This document shows positions 25,619 through 35,907 of a DNA stretch of 64,000 nt, in pieces. Numbering within the stretch: position 1 is the first letter of the stretch; every line of letters begins with the position of its first letter. The stretch covers positions 62,001 through 126,000 of the forward strand of contig NZ_JARWAC010000006.1 in assembly GCF_029846175.1 (NCBI RefSeq). The letters are read 5' to 3'. The translations under genes were made by a program, and so were the position numbers. This stretch comes from Sphaerisporangium sp. TRM90804 (lineage in GTDB: Bacteria > Actinomycetota > Actinomycetes > Streptosporangiales > Streptosporangiaceae). The notes beneath the pieces are model-generated. The model was not told where the DNA came from, searched no databases, and saw only the letters and a list, made by a program, of their open reading frames with translations.

Positions 25619-26494
25619 GTGGCGACACCCGCTCAGTGGCTCGCGGGAGCACGACCCCGCACCCTCCCGGCGGCCGTGGTCCCCGTCGCCGTGGGCACGG
25701 GCGTGGCCGCCTCCTACGACGGGGCCGTCTGGTGGCGCGCGCTGCTGGCCCTGTTCGTGGCGCTGATCCTGCAGGTGGGCGTCAACTACGCCAACGACTA
25801 CAGCGACGGGGTGCGCGGCACCGACCAGGACCGCGTCGGCCCGCTGCGCCTGGTCGGCTCCGGGGCCGCCTCCCCGCGGTCGGTGCTGCTCGCGGCGGCG
25901 GGCTGCTTCCTGGCGGCGGCGGTGGCGGGCCTGGCGCTGGTCGTCGCGACCCGCGCGTGGTGGCTGCTGCTCGTCGGCGCGCTGGCCATCGCCGCCGCCT
26001 GGTTCTACACCGGAGGCTCCCGCCCCTACGGCTACCGCGCCTTCGGCGAGATCTCGGTCTTCGTCTTCTTCGGCCTGGTGGCCGTGGCGGGCACGACGTA
26101 CGTGCAGCTGGAGAGCCTGCCGTGGCTCGCGGTGGTCGCCGCCGTGCCGGTCGGGCTGCTCGCCTGCGCGCTGCTGGTGGTCAACAACCTGCGCGACATC
26201 GCCACCGACGGGCCCGCCGGCAAGCGGACGCTGGCCGTCGTGCTCGGCGACGCCCGCACCCGCCTGCTCTACGGCGCCTGCCTGCTGCTGCCGTTCGCCA
26301 TCGCGCTGGCGCTGGCGTTCGCGCGGCCGTTCGCGGCGCTCACCGTGCTGGCCCTGCCACTGGCCCTCGCCCCGGCCGGCGCCGTGCGCTCCGGGGGCGC
26401 CGGCCGCACGCTGATCACGACGTTGCAGCAGACCGGCCGCGCCCAGCTCGTCTTCGGCCTGCTGTTCGCCCTCGGCCTCGCCCTCACCCTCTGA
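25619..26494 (+). CDS. menA: 1,4-dihydroxy-2-naphthoate polyprenyltransferase
   Basis: MenA attaches the polyprenyl chain to 1,4-dihydroxy-2-naphthoate, forming demethylmenaquinone in the membrane. The 291-residue UbiA-family protein shows NDYSDGVRGTD (about 58-68), the first Asp-rich prenyl-diphosphate motif, and a second motif RDIATD (about 195-200), with roughly eight hydrophobic segments. The start is GTG at 25619 behind GGTGGAGGA; the frame is open for another 102 codons upstream but that part reads as non-coding. It stands alone here, converging with dapB across a hairpin terminator. Confidence 0.9.
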   Translation: MATPAQWLAGARPRTLPAAVVPVAVGTGVAASYDGAVWWRALLALFVALILQVGVNYANDYSDGVRGTDQDRVGPLRLVGSGAASPRSVLLAAAGCFLAAAVAGLALVVATRAWWLLLVGALAIAAAWFYTGGSRPYGYRAFGEISVFVFFGLVAVAGTTYVQLESLPWLAVVAAVPVGLLACALLVVNNLRDIATDGPAGKRTLAVVLGDARTRLLYGACLLLPFAIALALAFARPFAALTVLALPLALAPAGAVRSGGAGRTLITTLQQTGRAQLVFGLLFALGLALTL

Positions 26495-26500
26495 CCCGGC

Positions 26501-26528
26501 CCCCGAGAGGCCGCTGAAGGCCTTTCGG
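26501..26528. terminator. Bidirectional terminator between menA and dapB
   Basis: An 11-bp stem (CCCGAGAGGCC with GGCCTTTCGGG, one G-T pair) and 6-nt loop lie between the convergent stops at 26494 and 26543. Confidence 0.7.
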
Positions 26529-26542
26529 GCCCGCGGGGGGCC

Positions 26543-27289
<747 letters not shown>

Positions 27290-27291
27290 CT

Positions 27292-27297
27292 AGCGTA
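27292..27297 (-). promoter_or_regulatory. Candidate -10 of the dapB promoter
   Basis: TACGCT on the minus strand ends 8 nt before the dapB GTG and directly follows the terminator hairpin of the upstream operon. Confidence 0.45.
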
Positions 27298-27300
27298 GCG

Positions 27301-27336
27301 TCAAGCCCGGGCCCCCAAGAGGGAACCCGGGCTTGA
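27301..27336 (-). terminator. Terminator hairpin after the M16 protease gene
   Basis: TCAAGCCCGGG (27301-27311) and CCCGGGCTTGA (27326-27336) form a perfect 11-bp stem with a 14-nt loop, 26 nt downstream of the M16 stop. Confidence 0.75.
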
Positions 27337-27362
27337 TCACCGCTTGCGACGGGTGAGGCCCG

Positions 27363-28676
27363 TCAGGCGACGAAGGCGCTGAAGTCCTTGTCGCCGAAGG
27401 GCCCGATCACGGCGAGCGTGAGCGGCTGCGAGAGCACCTCGCGGGCCACCGCGTCGACCTCGTCGGGCGTGACGGCCTCGATGCGCGCGAGCACCTCGTC
27501 GACCGGCATCAGCGTGTCGTACACCAGCTCGCTCTTGCCGATGCGCGACATGCGCGAGCCGGTGTCCTCCAGGCCGAGCACCAGGCCGCCGCGCATCTGG
27601 CCCTTGCCGCGGACGATCTCCTCGTCGGTCAGGCGCTCGGCGATCACGCGGTCGAGCTCCTCGCGGCAGATCTTCAGCACGTCCTCGATCTTGGCCGGGA
27701 GGCAGCCGACGTAGATGCCGAACTGGCCGGTGTCGGCGTACTGGGCGGTGTAGCTGTACGCCGAGTAGGCCAGGCCGCGCTTCTCGCGGATCTCCTGGAA
27801 CAGGCGCGACGACATGCCCCCGCCCAGGGCGGCGTTGAGCACGCCCAGCGCGAAACGGCGGTCGTCGGTGCGCGACAGCGCGGTGGTGCCGAGCACGAGG
27901 TTGGCCTGCTCGGTCGGCCGGTCGACCACGCGCACGCCCGAGCGGGGCGAGGCGCCGGGGCCGGACAGGCGCGGCGGCGTCGGCGCGGCGGTGCCGCCGA
28001 GCGCGCCCGCCCGCTCGTAGGCCGCGGCCACCAGCTCCACCACCCGCTCGTGGGAGATGTTGCCGCTCACCGAGACGACGGTGTGCGGCGGCCGGTAGTA
28101 GCTGTGGTAGTACTCGGCGATGCGGTCGCGCGACAGGGTCTGGATCGACTCCACCGAGCCGAGGATGGGGCGGCCCAGGGGGATGTCGCCGTACAGCTCG
28201 GCCGAGAACTGCTCGTGCACGACGTCGGAGGGATCGTCGTCGTGCATGGCGATCTCCTCCAGGATCACCCCCCGCTCGGACTCGACGTCCTCGGCGGTGA
28301 CCAGCGAGGAGGTCACCACGTCGGCCAGCACGTCGATGGCCAGCGGGAGATCCTCGTCGAGCACCCGCGCGTAGTAGCAGGTGTACTCCTTGGCGGTGAA
28401 GGCGTTGATCTCGCCGCCGATGCCCTCGATCGCCGCGGAGATCTCCAGGGCGTCACGGGCCGGAGTGCCCTTGAACAGCAGGTGTTCCAGGAAGTGGGTG
28501 GCCCCGGTGTGCTCCTGGGCCTCGTCGCGGGATCCGATGCCGACCCACATGCCGACCGCGACGGAGCGCACGGTCGGCATGGTCTCGGTCACCACGCGGA
28601 GCCCGCCGGGCAGGACGGTGCGCCGCACCACCCCGGCGCCGTCGCCGCCGGGGTGCAGCAGGGTGGTGGAGCTCAC
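27363..28676 (-). CDS. M16-family zinc metalloprotease (insulinase/mitochondrial processing peptidase type)
   Basis: The 437-residue protein has the inverted zinc motif HFLEH at 61-65 (H61, E64, H65) and the downstream ligand Glu in [10 protein letters not shown] near 140, then an inactive C-terminal M16 half. Actinobacterial members next to pnp are usually called processing peptidases, with unknown substrates. GTG start overlaps the pnp stop by 4 bp (GTGA), so it is translated with pnp. No signal peptide is evident, so it probably acts in the cytoplasm. Confidence 0.9.
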   Translation of the reverse strand: MSSTTLLHPGGDGAGVVRRTVLPGGLRVVTETMPTVRSVAVGMWVGIGSRDEAQEHTGATHFLEHLLFKGTPARDALEISAAIEGIGGEINAFTAKEYTCYYARVLDEDLPLAIDVLADVVTSSLVTAEDVESERGVILEEIAMHDDDPSDVVHEQFSAELYGDIPLGRPILGSVESIQTLSRDRIAEYYHSYYRPPHTVVSVSGNISHERVVELVAAAYERAGALGGTAAPTPPRLSGPGASPRSGVRVVDRPTEQANLVLGTTALSRTDDRRFALGVLNAALGGGMSSRLFQEIREKRGLAYSAYSYTAQYADTGQFGIYVGCLPAKIEDVLKICREELDRVIAERLTDEEIVRGKGQMRGGLVLGLEDTGSRMSRIGKSELVYDTLMPVDEVLARIEAVTPDEVDAVAREVLSQPLTLAVIGPFGDKDFSAFVA

Positions 28677-30985
28677 GAGTTGCGGTCGTCCCGTCCACCC
28701 CGGGTGCGGGTGCGGCGCGGACGGTCGCCGCCGCGGTCGCCGCGGTCGTCACGAGGGGCGGCGTCGGCCGGGGGGGCCTCGACGTCCCCGCCGGACTCGG
28801 CGCGGGCCGCGGCCTCCTTCTCGACGACCTCGACCGGGACCAGCGACAGCTTGCCGCGTGAGTCGATCTCGGCGATCTCGACCTGCACCTTGTCGCCGAC
28901 GTTCATGACGTCCTCGACGTTCTCGATGCGCTTGCCGCCGTGCAGCTTGCGGATCTGGGAGACGTGCAGCAGGCCGTCCTTGCCGGGCAGCAGGCTGACG
29001 AACGCGCCGAAGGCGGCGATCTTGACGACCGTGCCCAGGTAGCGCTCGCCGATCTCGGGCATGTGCGGGTTCGCGATCGAGTTGATCGTGGTCCGCGCCG
29101 CCTCCGCCGAGGGACCGTCGGTCGCCCCGATGTAGATCGTGCCGTCGTCCTCGATGGTGATCTCGGCGCCGGTGTCGTCCTGGATCTGGTTGATCATCTT
29201 GCCCTTCGGGCCGATGACCTCGCCGATCTTGTCGACCGGGACCTTGATCGTGATGATGCGCGGCGCGGTCGGGTTCATCTCCGCCGGGGAGTCGATCGCC
29301 TCGCGCATCACGTCGAGGATGGCCAGGCGGGCGGCCCGGGCCTGCTTGAGCGCGGCCGCGAGCACGTCGGCCGGGATGCCGTCGAGCTTGGTGTCGAGCT
29401 GCAGCGCCGTGATGACGTCACGGGTGCCGGCGACCTTGAAGTCCATGTCGCCCATGGCGTCCTCGGCGCCGAGGATGTCGGTCAGCGTGACGAACTGGTC
29501 GCCCTCGCCGATCAGACCCATCGCGATGCCCGCGACCATCTCCTTGAGCGGCACGCCGGCGTCCAGCAGCGCCATGGTGGACGCGCAGACCGAGCCCATG
29601 CTCGTGGAGCCGTTGGAGCTGAGCGCCTCCGACACCTGCCGGATGGCGTACGGGAACTCCTCGCGGGTCGGCAGCACGGGCATCAGCGCCCGCTCCGCGA
29701 GCGCGCCGTGGCCGATCTCGCGGCGCTTGGGCGAGCCCACCCGGCCGGTCTCACCGGTGGAGTAGGGCGGGAAGTTGTAGTTGTGCATGTAGCGCTTGGT
29801 GCGCTCGGGGTTCAGCGTGTCGATCATCTGCTCCATGCGGAGCATGTTCAGCGTGGTGATGCCCAGGATCTGGGTCTCGCCGCGCTCGAACAGGGCCGAC
29901 CCGTGCACCCGCGGCACCACGTGCACCTCGGCGCTGAGCTGGCGGATGTCCTTCGGCCCGCGGCCGTCGATGCGGACGCCCTCCTTGATGACGCGCTCGC
30001 GCATCAGCTTCTTGGTGAGCGAGCGGTACGCCGCGGCGATCTCCTTCTCGCGCCCCTCGAAGTCGGAGCCCAGCTTCTCCAGCGCCAGTGCCCTGACCCG
30101 GTCGAGCTCGACCTCGCGCTCCTTCTTGCCCGCGATGGTCAGCGCGGAGGCCAGCTCGCTGGAGACGGCGCCGGCGACGGCCTCGTACGCGTCCTCCTGG
30201 TAGTCCAGGAAGATCGGGAACTGGGCGGTCTCCTTGGCGGCGACCCTGGCGATCTGGCTCTGCGCCTCGACCAGCACCTTGATGAACGGCTTGGCGGCCT
30301 CAAGGCCCTCGGCCACGGTCTCCTCGGTGGGGGCGACCGCGCCATCGGCGACGAGCTTCAGCGTGTCGCGGGTGGACTCGGCCTCGACCATCATGATCGC
30401 GACGTCGCCGTCGGGAAGCACACGGCCGGCGACGACCATGTCGAACGTCGCGCCCTCAAGCTCGGTGTGGGTGGGGAAGGCCACCCACTGGCCGCTGATC
30501 AGCGCGATGCGGACGCCGCCGAGCGGGCCCGAGAACGGCAGGCCCGCGAGCTGCGTCGACAGGCTGGCCGCGTTGATGGCCACCACGTCGTACAGGTGGT
30601 CGGGGTTGAGAGCCATGACGGTCGCCACGACCTGCACCTCGTTGCGCAGGCCCTTGACGAACGAGGGGCGCAGCGGACGGTCGATCAGCCGGCAGGTGAG
30701 GATGGCGTCCTCGGAAGGACGGCCCTCACGCCGGAAGAACGAGCCGGGGATGCGCCCGGCGGCGTACATGCGCTCCTCGACATCCACGGTGAGCGGGAAG
30801 AAATCCAGGCTCTCCTTGGGGTTCTTGGACGCGGTGGTGGCGGACAGGACCATCGTCTCGTCGTCAAGGTAGACGACGGCGCTTCCCGCCGCCTGGCGCG
30901 CGAGCCGTCCGGTTTCGAACCGGACCGTACGCGTGCCGAATGAGCCGTTGTCGATCACGGCTTCCGTGCTGTGGACACCCTCCAC
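28673..30985 (-). CDS. pnp: Polynucleotide phosphorylase / guanosine pentaphosphate synthetase
   Basis: PNPase is a phosphorolytic 3'-5' exoribonuclease; actinomycete homologues were also described as guanosine pentaphosphate synthetase. The 770-residue protein has two RNase PH domains, the second with the catalytic Asp region ([11 protein letters not shown]), then KH (about 600) and S1 domains and an Arg/Gly/Asp-rich tail. The GTG at 30985 follows AGAGGAGGT and is preferred to longer in-frame starts. A perfect 6-bp stem palindrome (GTCCGG/CCGGAC) lies at 30907-30925 early in the coding region. It is downstream of rpsO. Confidence 0.95.
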   Translation of the reverse strand: MEGVHSTEAVIDNGSFGTRTVRFETGRLARQAAGSAVVYLDDETMVLSATTASKNPKESLDFFPLTVDVEERMYAAGRIPGSFFRREGRPSEDAILTCRLIDRPLRPSFVKGLRNEVQVVATVMALNPDHLYDVVAINAASLSTQLAGLPFSGPLGGVRIALISGQWVAFPTHTELEGATFDMVVAGRVLPDGDVAIMMVEAESTRDTLKLVADGAVAPTEETVAEGLEAAKPFIKVLVEAQSQIARVAAKETAQFPIFLDYQEDAYEAVAGAVSSELASALTIAGKKEREVELDRVRALALEKLGSDFEGREKEIAAAYRSLTKKLMRERVIKEGVRIDGRGPKDIRQLSAEVHVVPRVHGSALFERGETQILGITTLNMLRMEQMIDTLNPERTKRYMHNYNFPPYSTGETGRVGSPKRREIGHGALAERALMPVLPTREEFPYAIRQVSEALSSNGSTSMGSVCASTMALLDAGVPLKEMVAGIAMGLIGEGDQFVTLTDILGAEDAMGDMDFKVAGTRDVITALQLDTKLDGIPADVLAAALKQARAARLAILDVMREAIDSPAEMNPTAPRIITIKVPVDKIGEVIGPKGKMINQIQDDTGAEITIEDDGTIYIGATDGPSAEAARTTINSIANPHMPEIGERYLGTVVKIAAFGAFVSLLPGKDGLLHVSQIRKLHGGKRIENVEDVMNVGDKVQVEIAEIDSRGKLSLVPVEVVEKEAAARAESGGDVEAPPADAAPRDDRGDRGGDRPRRTRTRGGRDDRNS

Positions 30986-31325
30986 GGGGGACCTCCTCTT
31001 GGGTCGGTCGCCCGCGTCCGTGCTCTGGTCGCACTCGCTCAGGCACGTGCCGGCCGGCCGGTGTCTTCGCGGTCGGCCGACTCGTGCCCGGCTTCCGTAT
31101 GACGGCTCCCCGTCATGTGCAGCGCCGGTCTTCGATCGAAGCACCCGGCCTGTGCGGCATACGCCGCAGACATCCGGAAGCCACTACCGAGGACCGGCCC
31201 GCAGGCGTCACGGGACGCGCGTTCTTGTGTGCTGTGCGGACGCGGGGCACTTTTCTCGGCTGTTCAGTTGTCTTTCGGACCATATCGGTGCGGTGCCGCG
31301 CCGTCGTCCGGCGCGGCCGCCGCGT

Positions 31326-31354
31326 CCCCGCCGGAAGGCCCGGCACCGGCGGGG
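31326..31354 (-). terminator. Perfect 9-bp hairpin in the rpsO-pnp spacer
   Basis: CCCCGCCGG (31326-31334) and CCGGCGGGG (31346-31354) enclose an 11-nt loop. No T-run follows, so it is more likely an RNase III processing site or attenuator than a full terminator. Confidence 0.6.
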
Positions 31355-31361
31355 TTGCGAA

Positions 31362-31382
31362 GGAGCGGCGCGAGACCGCTCC
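31362..31382 (-). terminator. Hairpin directly after rpsO
   Basis: GGAGCGG and CCGCTCC form a 7-bp stem with a 7-nt loop, 8 nt downstream of the rpsO stop. Confidence 0.6.
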
Positions 31383-31390
31383 CTCTCAGG

Positions 31391-31660
31391 TTATCGGCGC
31401 AGGCCGAGCCGCTCGATGAGGGTGCGGTAGCGCTCGATGTCCTTGCTCATGAGGTACTTCAGCAGCCGGCGGCGACGGCCGACCAGCAGCAGGAGCCCAC
31501 GGCGGCTGTGGTGGTCGTGCTTGTGGGTCTTGAGGTGCTCGGTGAGCTCGCTGATGCGCTTGCTCAGCAGCGCGATCTGCACCTCGGGGGACCCGGTGTC
31601 ACCATCACCGGTGCCGTACTCGGAGATGATCTGCTTCTTGGCGGCGGTGTCGAGCGACAC
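31391..31660 (-). CDS. rpsO: 30S ribosomal protein S15
   Basis: S15 binds 16S rRNA early in small-subunit assembly. The 89-residue protein has the full family sequence, including [30 protein letters not shown] and the basic C-terminus. The GTG start at 31660 follows AAGGAGA. It precedes pnp in the conserved rpsO-pnp unit and is separated from ribF by 172 bp, so it likely has its own promoter; S15 often also represses its own mRNA. Confidence 0.96.
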   Translation of the reverse strand: MSLDTAAKKQIISEYGTGDGDTGSPEVQIALLSKRISELTEHLKTHKHDHHSRRGLLLLVGRRRRLLKYLMSKDIERYRTLIERLGLRR

Positions 31661-31832
31661 GGCTCTCCTTCTACTGTCTACGGGCACACGTGGCAGGTTG
31701 GTTTTTCCTACGAACGACCGTGTATGCCTACAGTCGCCGTAACCGGTCGGCGGGCAGCGCACAGCGCGCCGAAGCCGAGCCGACACGTCAGGCTACCACC
31801 GCGCGGACCGCGCCGCGCCCTGCTCGCGCCGC

Positions 31833-32819
31833 TCAGCCGTCGGTGAGGCGGCGCGCGTCGTCGACGTCGTGGTCCATCTGGTCGATGAGGGCGTCGATGG
31901 AGCCGAACTTCAGCGTGTCGCGGAGCCGCACGGCGAAGTCGACCAGAACGTGCGCGCCGTACAGATCGAGGTCGTCGCGGTCGATGGCGTACGCCTCGAC
32001 GGTGCGCTCGATGCCCTCGAAGGTCGGGTTGGTGCCGATGGAGATCGCCGCCGGCCACCGCTGCCCCTGGTACGGCGAGGGCGACTGGGTGCATTCGAGC
32101 CACCCGGCGTAGACGCCGTCGGCGGGAATGGCGGTGTAGGCGGGCAGCTCGACGTTGGCCGTGGGGAAGCCGAGCGCCTTGCCGCGCTGGAACCCCCGGA
32201 CGACCACACCCTCCACCCGGTGCGGGCGGCCGAGCACCTCGGCCGCCGCGGCGACGTCTCCGGCGGCCAGGCTCTCGCGGATCGAGCTGGAGGAGATCGC
32301 CTCGCCGTCGCTGACCACCGGGACGCCCTCGGCGACGAAGTCGTACTTCTCACCGAGCTCCCGCAGGGTGTCGAGGTTGCCCGCCGCCTTGTGGCCGAAG
32401 CGGAAGTTCTCCCCCACCACGACCCCCGCGGCGTGCAGGCGGTCGACCAGGACGGCCTGGACGAACTCGTCGGGGGTCATCCGGGAGAACTCCAGCGTGA
32501 AGGGCAGCACGCAGACGGCGTCGACGCCGAGGGCACCGAGCAGCTCGGCGCGGTGCCGGGGCGTCGTCAGCCGGGACGGGTGGGTGCCCGGCCGGACCAC
32601 CTCTTCCGGATGGGGGTCGAAGGTGACCACGACGGAGGCGACGCCCAGCCTTCGCGCCATCGCGACGGCGCTGCCGACCATGCGCTGGTGGCCTCGGTGC
32701 ACGCCGTCGAACACGCCGATAGTGATGACGGATCTGCCCCAGTCTGCGGGCACGTCGTCGAGTCCGTGCCAAGCCTGCACCTCGACCTCGTTCCTGTGCT
32801 GACGGTCGCGTTCACTCAC
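31833..32819 (-). CDS. ribF: Bifunctional riboflavin kinase / FAD synthetase
   Basis: RibF phosphorylates riboflavin to FMN and adenylates FMN to FAD. The 328-residue protein has an N-terminal nucleotidyltransferase domain with GVFDGVHRGHQ (about 35-45) and a C-terminal riboflavin-kinase barrel with GFPTANVELP and DGVYAG (about 210-240). The GTG start has TAGGGT 6 nt upstream and no strong Shine-Dalgarno. It follows truB by 89 bp in the conserved order. Confidence 0.94.
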   Translation of the reverse strand: MSERDRQHRNEVEVQAWHGLDDVPADWGRSVITIGVFDGVHRGHQRMVGSAVAMARRLGVASVVVTFDPHPEEVVRPGTHPSRLTTPRHRAELLGALGVDAVCVLPFTLEFSRMTPDEFVQAVLVDRLHAAGVVVGENFRFGHKAAGNLDTLRELGEKYDFVAEGVPVVSDGEAISSSSIRESLAAGDVAAAAEVLGRPHRVEGVVVRGFQRGKALGFPTANVELPAYTAIPADGVYAGWLECTQSPSPYQGQRWPAAISIGTNPTFEGIERTVEAYAIDRDDLDLYGAHVLVDFAVRLRDTLKFGSIDALIDQMDHDVDDARRLTDG

Positions 32820-32825
32820 CCGACC

Positions 32826-32831
32826 ACCCTA
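32826..32831 (-). promoter_or_regulatory. Candidate -10 of a leaderless ribF promoter
   Basis: TAGGGT on the minus strand is followed by 6 nt and the ribF GTG start. Confidence 0.35.
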
Positions 32832-32908
32832 CCGGCGGGCCGCGGCATCACGAGGGGCCCGCACCCCACCCCTACGCGGTCACGCAGGCGGGCCGGGGTG
32901 CGCCGGCG

Positions 32909-33820
32909 CTAGGGGACGAACACCGCGAGGGGTCTGGCGGCGCCGCCGCGCTCCTCCACCAGGGCCAGCAGGGTGCCGTCGGGGGCGAAGACGCCGATGG
33001 GGCCGGCGCCCTGGCCGGCGGCGGGAAGGCGCCCGCCGTGCGCCACCAGCCTGGCCTCCTCCTCGGTGACGTCCCTGCGGGGGAAGGCTGCGGCGACGGC
33101 GTCGGCGATGGGCAGGATCGCGCAGTCCTCGGCCAGTTCCTCGATCGTGCGGGCCATCGCCAGGTCGTACGGGCCGACGCGGGTGCGGCGCAGGCGGGTC
33201 AGGTGGCCGCCGACGCCCAGGGCGTCACCGAGGTCACGGGCCAGGGAGCGGATGTAGGTGCCGCTGGAGCAGCTCACCGTGGCGTCCAGGTCGACGGCGT
33301 CGCCCTCGCGGCGGACGGCGGTGACCTCGAAGGCGTGGACGGTGACCGGGCGGGCCCGCAGCTCGACCTCCTCACCGGCCCTGGCTCGCTTGTAGGCGCG
33401 CTCGCCGTTCACCTTGATCGCGCTGACCTGCGGCGGAACCTGCATGATGGCGCCGGTCAGCGCGGCCACGCCCGCCCGGATCGCCTCGTCGGGCACGTGG
33501 CCAGCCGGGGTCTTGGCGACCGGCTCCCCCTCGGCGTCGTCGGTGCCGGTGGTCATGCCGAGCCGGATCGTGGCGTCGTAGCCCTTCTCGGTGAGCGCCA
33601 GGTGGCCGAGCAGCCGGGTGGCCTTCTCGACGCCCACGACGAGCACGCCGGTCGCCATGGGGTCCAGCGTGCCCGCGTGCCCGACCCGGCGGGTGCCGGC
33701 CAGGCGCCGCATCCTGCCCACCACGTCGTGGGAGGTCCAGCCGGCCGGCTTGTCCACGACGATCAGCCCGCTGGGCGGCACCGGCCGCCCGGCGCGACCC
33801 GCCGTGCTCATCGCGCACAT
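32909..33820 (-). CDS. truB: tRNA pseudouridine(55) synthase TruB
   Basis: TruB makes the universal pseudouridine 55 in the tRNA T-loop. The 303-residue protein contains GHAGTLDPMATG with catalytic D53, the KxxDG-type binding strand near the start and a C-terminal PUA-like domain. ATG at 33820 lies 8 nt after GGAG; a second ATG three codons later is possible. It follows the DHH phosphoesterase by 19 bp in the nusA-rpsO cluster. Confidence 0.94.
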   Translation of the reverse strand: MCAMSTAGRAGRPVPPSGLIVVDKPAGWTSHDVVGRMRRLAGTRRVGHAGTLDPMATGVLVVGVEKATRLLGHLALTEKGYDATIRLGMTTGTDDAEGEPVAKTPAGHVPDEAIRAGVAALTGAIMQVPPQVSAIKVNGERAYKRARAGEEVELRARPVTVHAFEVTAVRREGDAVDLDATVSCSSGTYIRSLARDLGDALGVGGHLTRLRRTRVGPYDLAMARTIEELAEDCAILPIADAVAAAFPRRDVTEEEARLVAHGGRLPAAGQGAGPIGVFAPDGTLLALVEERGGAARPLAVFVP

Positions 33821-33839
33821 CGTGAAGGCTCCTTGCCGG

Positions 33840-34958
33840 TCAGGGGGAAGGATGGTCGGCGGCCAGGGCCGCGCGGAACCTGGCCATGGTCTCCTCGGGC
33901 GAGGTGTGGGAGGTGAACCCGGCCGCCCGCACGTGGCCGCCGCCGCCCAGGGCCGTGCAGGCACGCCCGACGTCGACCGCCCCCTTGGAGCGCGTGGACA
34001 CCTGCCACGCCCCCTCGTCGTCCTCCTTGAGCACGACCGCGACATCGGTGCCGTCGGTACGGCGGACGACGTCGATGACGCCCTCCACCTCGTCGTACGG
34101 CAGGAGGTACGCGGCCCGGTCGGCGCGCGGCACGAAGGTCCACACCAGGCCGAGGCCGCCGGCGGCGTCCTGGTCGACCTCGCAGCGGCCCAGCGCCAGG
34201 CCCAGCACCTTGAGGTAGCCGAACGGGGAGCGGTCCCACAGCTCGCGGGCGATCTCGTCGGTGCGCAGGCCGGCCTCGACCAGGCGGGCCGCCATGCGGT
34301 GCGCGGCCGGGGTGGTGCAGGAGTGCCGGAACGACCCGGTGTCGGTGACCAGGCCGGTGTACAGGCAGGTCGCGACGTCGCGGTCGACGGGCAGGCCCAG
34401 CCGGGCCATCAGCTCCTCCACGATCATGGAGGTGGACGCGGCGGACGCGTCGACCAGCGGCAGGGTGCCGAAGCCGGTGTTGGACGGGTGGTGGTCGGCG
34501 ACGATCAGCTCGCGCGCCTTGGCGGCGTTGGGCGCCAGCAGGCCCAGGCGGTCGACCGTGGGCGCGTCGAAGCTGATCATCAGCTCCGGCTCGGCCGGGT
34601 AGTCGCCCGGTGGCACGAGCAGCTCCTGGCCGGGCAGGTACCGCAGCAGCCGGGGCACCGCGAACCGGCGGTCGCCGAACGACGCCGTCACCCGCTTGCC
34701 CGCCCGGCGCAGCGCCATGCCGAGGCCCAGCATCGAGCCGAGCGCGTCGCCGTCGGGCGACACGTGGCACACCAGCGCCACCTCGGGGGCCGCCTGGATG
34801 AGCTCGACGGCCCGGCGCCAGCCGTCCTCCGGCACCGCGAGGTCGGTGAGCCGCGCGGCCTGGCCGCCCGGCGCGGCGCCGGACGGCCCCGAGGGTGTCT
34901 CCGGGGACGGCGCGCCCGGCGCGGCGGGCCGCGTGCGGGCGCCCGCGCCGGGGGTCAC
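33840..34958 (-). CDS. DHH/DHHA1-family phosphoesterase (NrnA-like oligoribonuclease/pAp phosphatase)
   Basis: NrnA-type enzymes degrade nano-RNAs and dephosphorylate pAp. The 372-residue protein has an extra Pro/Ala-rich N-terminus (1-40), metal residues H65, D69 and D71 in [11 protein letters not shown]131, the DHH triad D155-H156-H157 and the DHHA1 motif [10 protein letters not shown] near the C-terminus. GTG start overlaps the rbfA stop by 4 bp. In other actinobacteria the gene sits at the same place between rbfA and truB. Metabolic specificity between nano-RNA, pAp and cyclic dinucleotides cannot be read from sequence. Confidence 0.9.
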   Translation of the reverse strand: MTPGAGARTRPAAPGAPSPETPSGPSGAAPGGQAARLTDLAVPEDGWRRAVELIQAAPEVALVCHVSPDGDALGSMLGLGMALRRAGKRVTASFGDRRFAVPRLLRYLPGQELLVPPGDYPAEPELMISFDAPTVDRLGLLAPNAAKARELIVADHHPSNTGFGTLPLVDASAASTSMIVEELMARLGLPVDRDVATCLYTGLVTDTGSFRHSCTTPAAHRMAARLVEAGLRTDEIARELWDRSPFGYLKVLGLALGRCEVDQDAAGGLGLVWTFVPRADRAAYLLPYDEVEGVIDVVRRTDGTDVAVVLKEDDEGAWQVSTRSKGAVDVGRACTALGGGGHVRAAGFTSHTSPEETMARFRAALAADHPSP

Positions 34959-35449
34959 GGCGCCGAAGGGCGCGCGCGGTCCAAGGAGTCGGCACCGGTC
35001 TCGCCGGCCAGGTCGTCCTCGGCCTCGTCGCCCTCTTCGGGCTTGCGGTAGGGGTCGGGCTCGCCCGCGTGGACGGCGCCCTCCGCCTTCTTGGCGATCT
35101 CCTCGTCTCGCTCCCTGGCCTCGGCGAACAGCTCGTCCAGGTGCCGGGCGCTGTCGGGGAGCGGGTCGTGGTGGAACGTCAGGGTCGGCGTGTACCGCAC
35201 GCCGGTCTGGCGGCCGACCTCCGACCGGATGATCCCCTTGGCGCTCTCCAGAGCCGCGGCGGTGTCGGCACGCTCGGCCTCGGAGCCGAAGACGGTGTAG
35301 TAGACGGTCGCGTCGCGCAGGTCGCCGGTGATCCGGGTGTCGGTCACCGTCACGAAGCCCAGCCGGGGATCCTTGATCCTCCGCTCGAGCATCTCGGCGA
35401 CAATCTGCTGGATGCGGTCCGCCAGTTTCCGGGCGCGTGCTGCGTCCAC
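34955..35449 (-). CDS. rbfA: Ribosome-binding factor A
   Basis: RbfA assists late 30S maturation, especially under cold. The 164-residue protein has the single KH-like domain (1-110; [13 protein letters not shown] motif) and an unusually long acidic, Glu/Asp-rich C-terminal tail of about 50 residues, common in actinobacteria. GTG start at 35449; a GAGGGGG-like ribosome-binding site lies just upstream. A perfect hairpin separates it from the DUF503 gene. Confidence 0.93.
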   Translation of the reverse strand: MDAARARKLADRIQQIVAEMLERRIKDPRLGFVTVTDTRITGDLRDATVYYTVFGSEAERADTAAALESAKGIIRSEVGRQTGVRYTPTLTFHHDPLPDSARHLDELFAEARERDEEIAKKAEGAVHAGEPDPYRKPEEGDEAEDDLAGETGADSLDRARPSAP

Positions 35450-35488
35450 GATCGCGCTCCCCCTCCTTGGTCGCTTCTCTCGCTTAAC

Positions 35489-35519
35489 GGCCCCCGGGAA
35501 GCGAGGCTTCCCGGGGGCC
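35489..35519. terminator. Perfect 14-bp hairpin between DUF503 and rbfA genes
   Basis: GGCCCCCGGGAAGC (35489-35502), loop GAG, and the exact complement (35506-35519) form one of the strongest hairpins in the window. It starts 2 nt after the DUF503 stop on the minus strand. The short T-run (TTT) is on the plus-strand side, so on the minus strand it would be a T-poor terminator or attenuator. Confidence 0.75.
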
Positions 35520-35521
35520 TT

Positions 35522-35821
35522 TCAGTCCTCGTCATCGCCGATGAGCCGTTGCCTCGCGGAGAGCAGCTCGATCTCGGGGCGGGCCGCGATGAGGCGTTCG
35601 CACGCCTCCATGACCTCTCCGCAGTTGGCCGCCGTCGACGACACCACGGCCACCCCGATCTCGGCGCGGCGGTGCAGGTCGAGGCTGCCGGTCTCGGCCA
35701 CCGCGACCGCCGGGAACCGGCGGCGCACCTCGGCGATGATCGGACGCACCACGGAGCGCTTCTGCTTCAGCGACCGAACGTCGCCGAGCAGGATGTCCAG
35801 GGTAAGTGCACCTATGTACAT
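35522..35821 (-). CDS. DUF503 family protein
   Basis: The 99-residue product, starting MYIGALTLDILLG, matches the DUF503 family, a small ferredoxin-like alpha/beta protein encoded next to infB and rbfA in many bacteria, function unknown. The conserved SLKQKR segment (17-22) is present. ATG at 35821 is preferred; GTG four codons earlier is possible and overlaps a TACCGT hexamer. Position in the nusA-infB-rbfA cluster suggests a translation or ribosome role. Confidence 0.85.
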   Translation of the reverse strand: MYIGALTLDILLGDVRSLKQKRSVVRPIIAEVRRRFPAVAVAETGSLDLHRRAEIGVAVVSSTAANCGEVMEACERLIAARPEIELLSARQRLIGDDED

Positions 35822-35907
35822 GGCAGTCGCCACGGTACCCGGTGAGAAGGGCGGGCCCGGCGCCCGCGGGGATCAACCCCGCGGGCGCCGGCCGCCTCAC
35901 TCGCACA

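Larger units (their letters stand above)
30986..31390 (-). other. rpsO-pnp intergenic region with stem-loops
   Basis: 405 bp without a gene between rpsO and pnp. It holds two hairpins near rpsO (listed separately) and a GC-rich inverted region around 31040-31095. In Streptomyces the corresponding spacer carries a hairpin cleaved by RNase III and a second pnp promoter; the same arrangement is plausible here. Confidence 0.5.

Noticed and set aside
30907-30925. GTCCGG...TTCGAA...CCGGAC looked like a tRNA T-arm
   Set aside because: It lies inside the pnp coding frame and the surrounding sequence cannot form the other tRNA stems; kept only as a possible mRNA hairpin.
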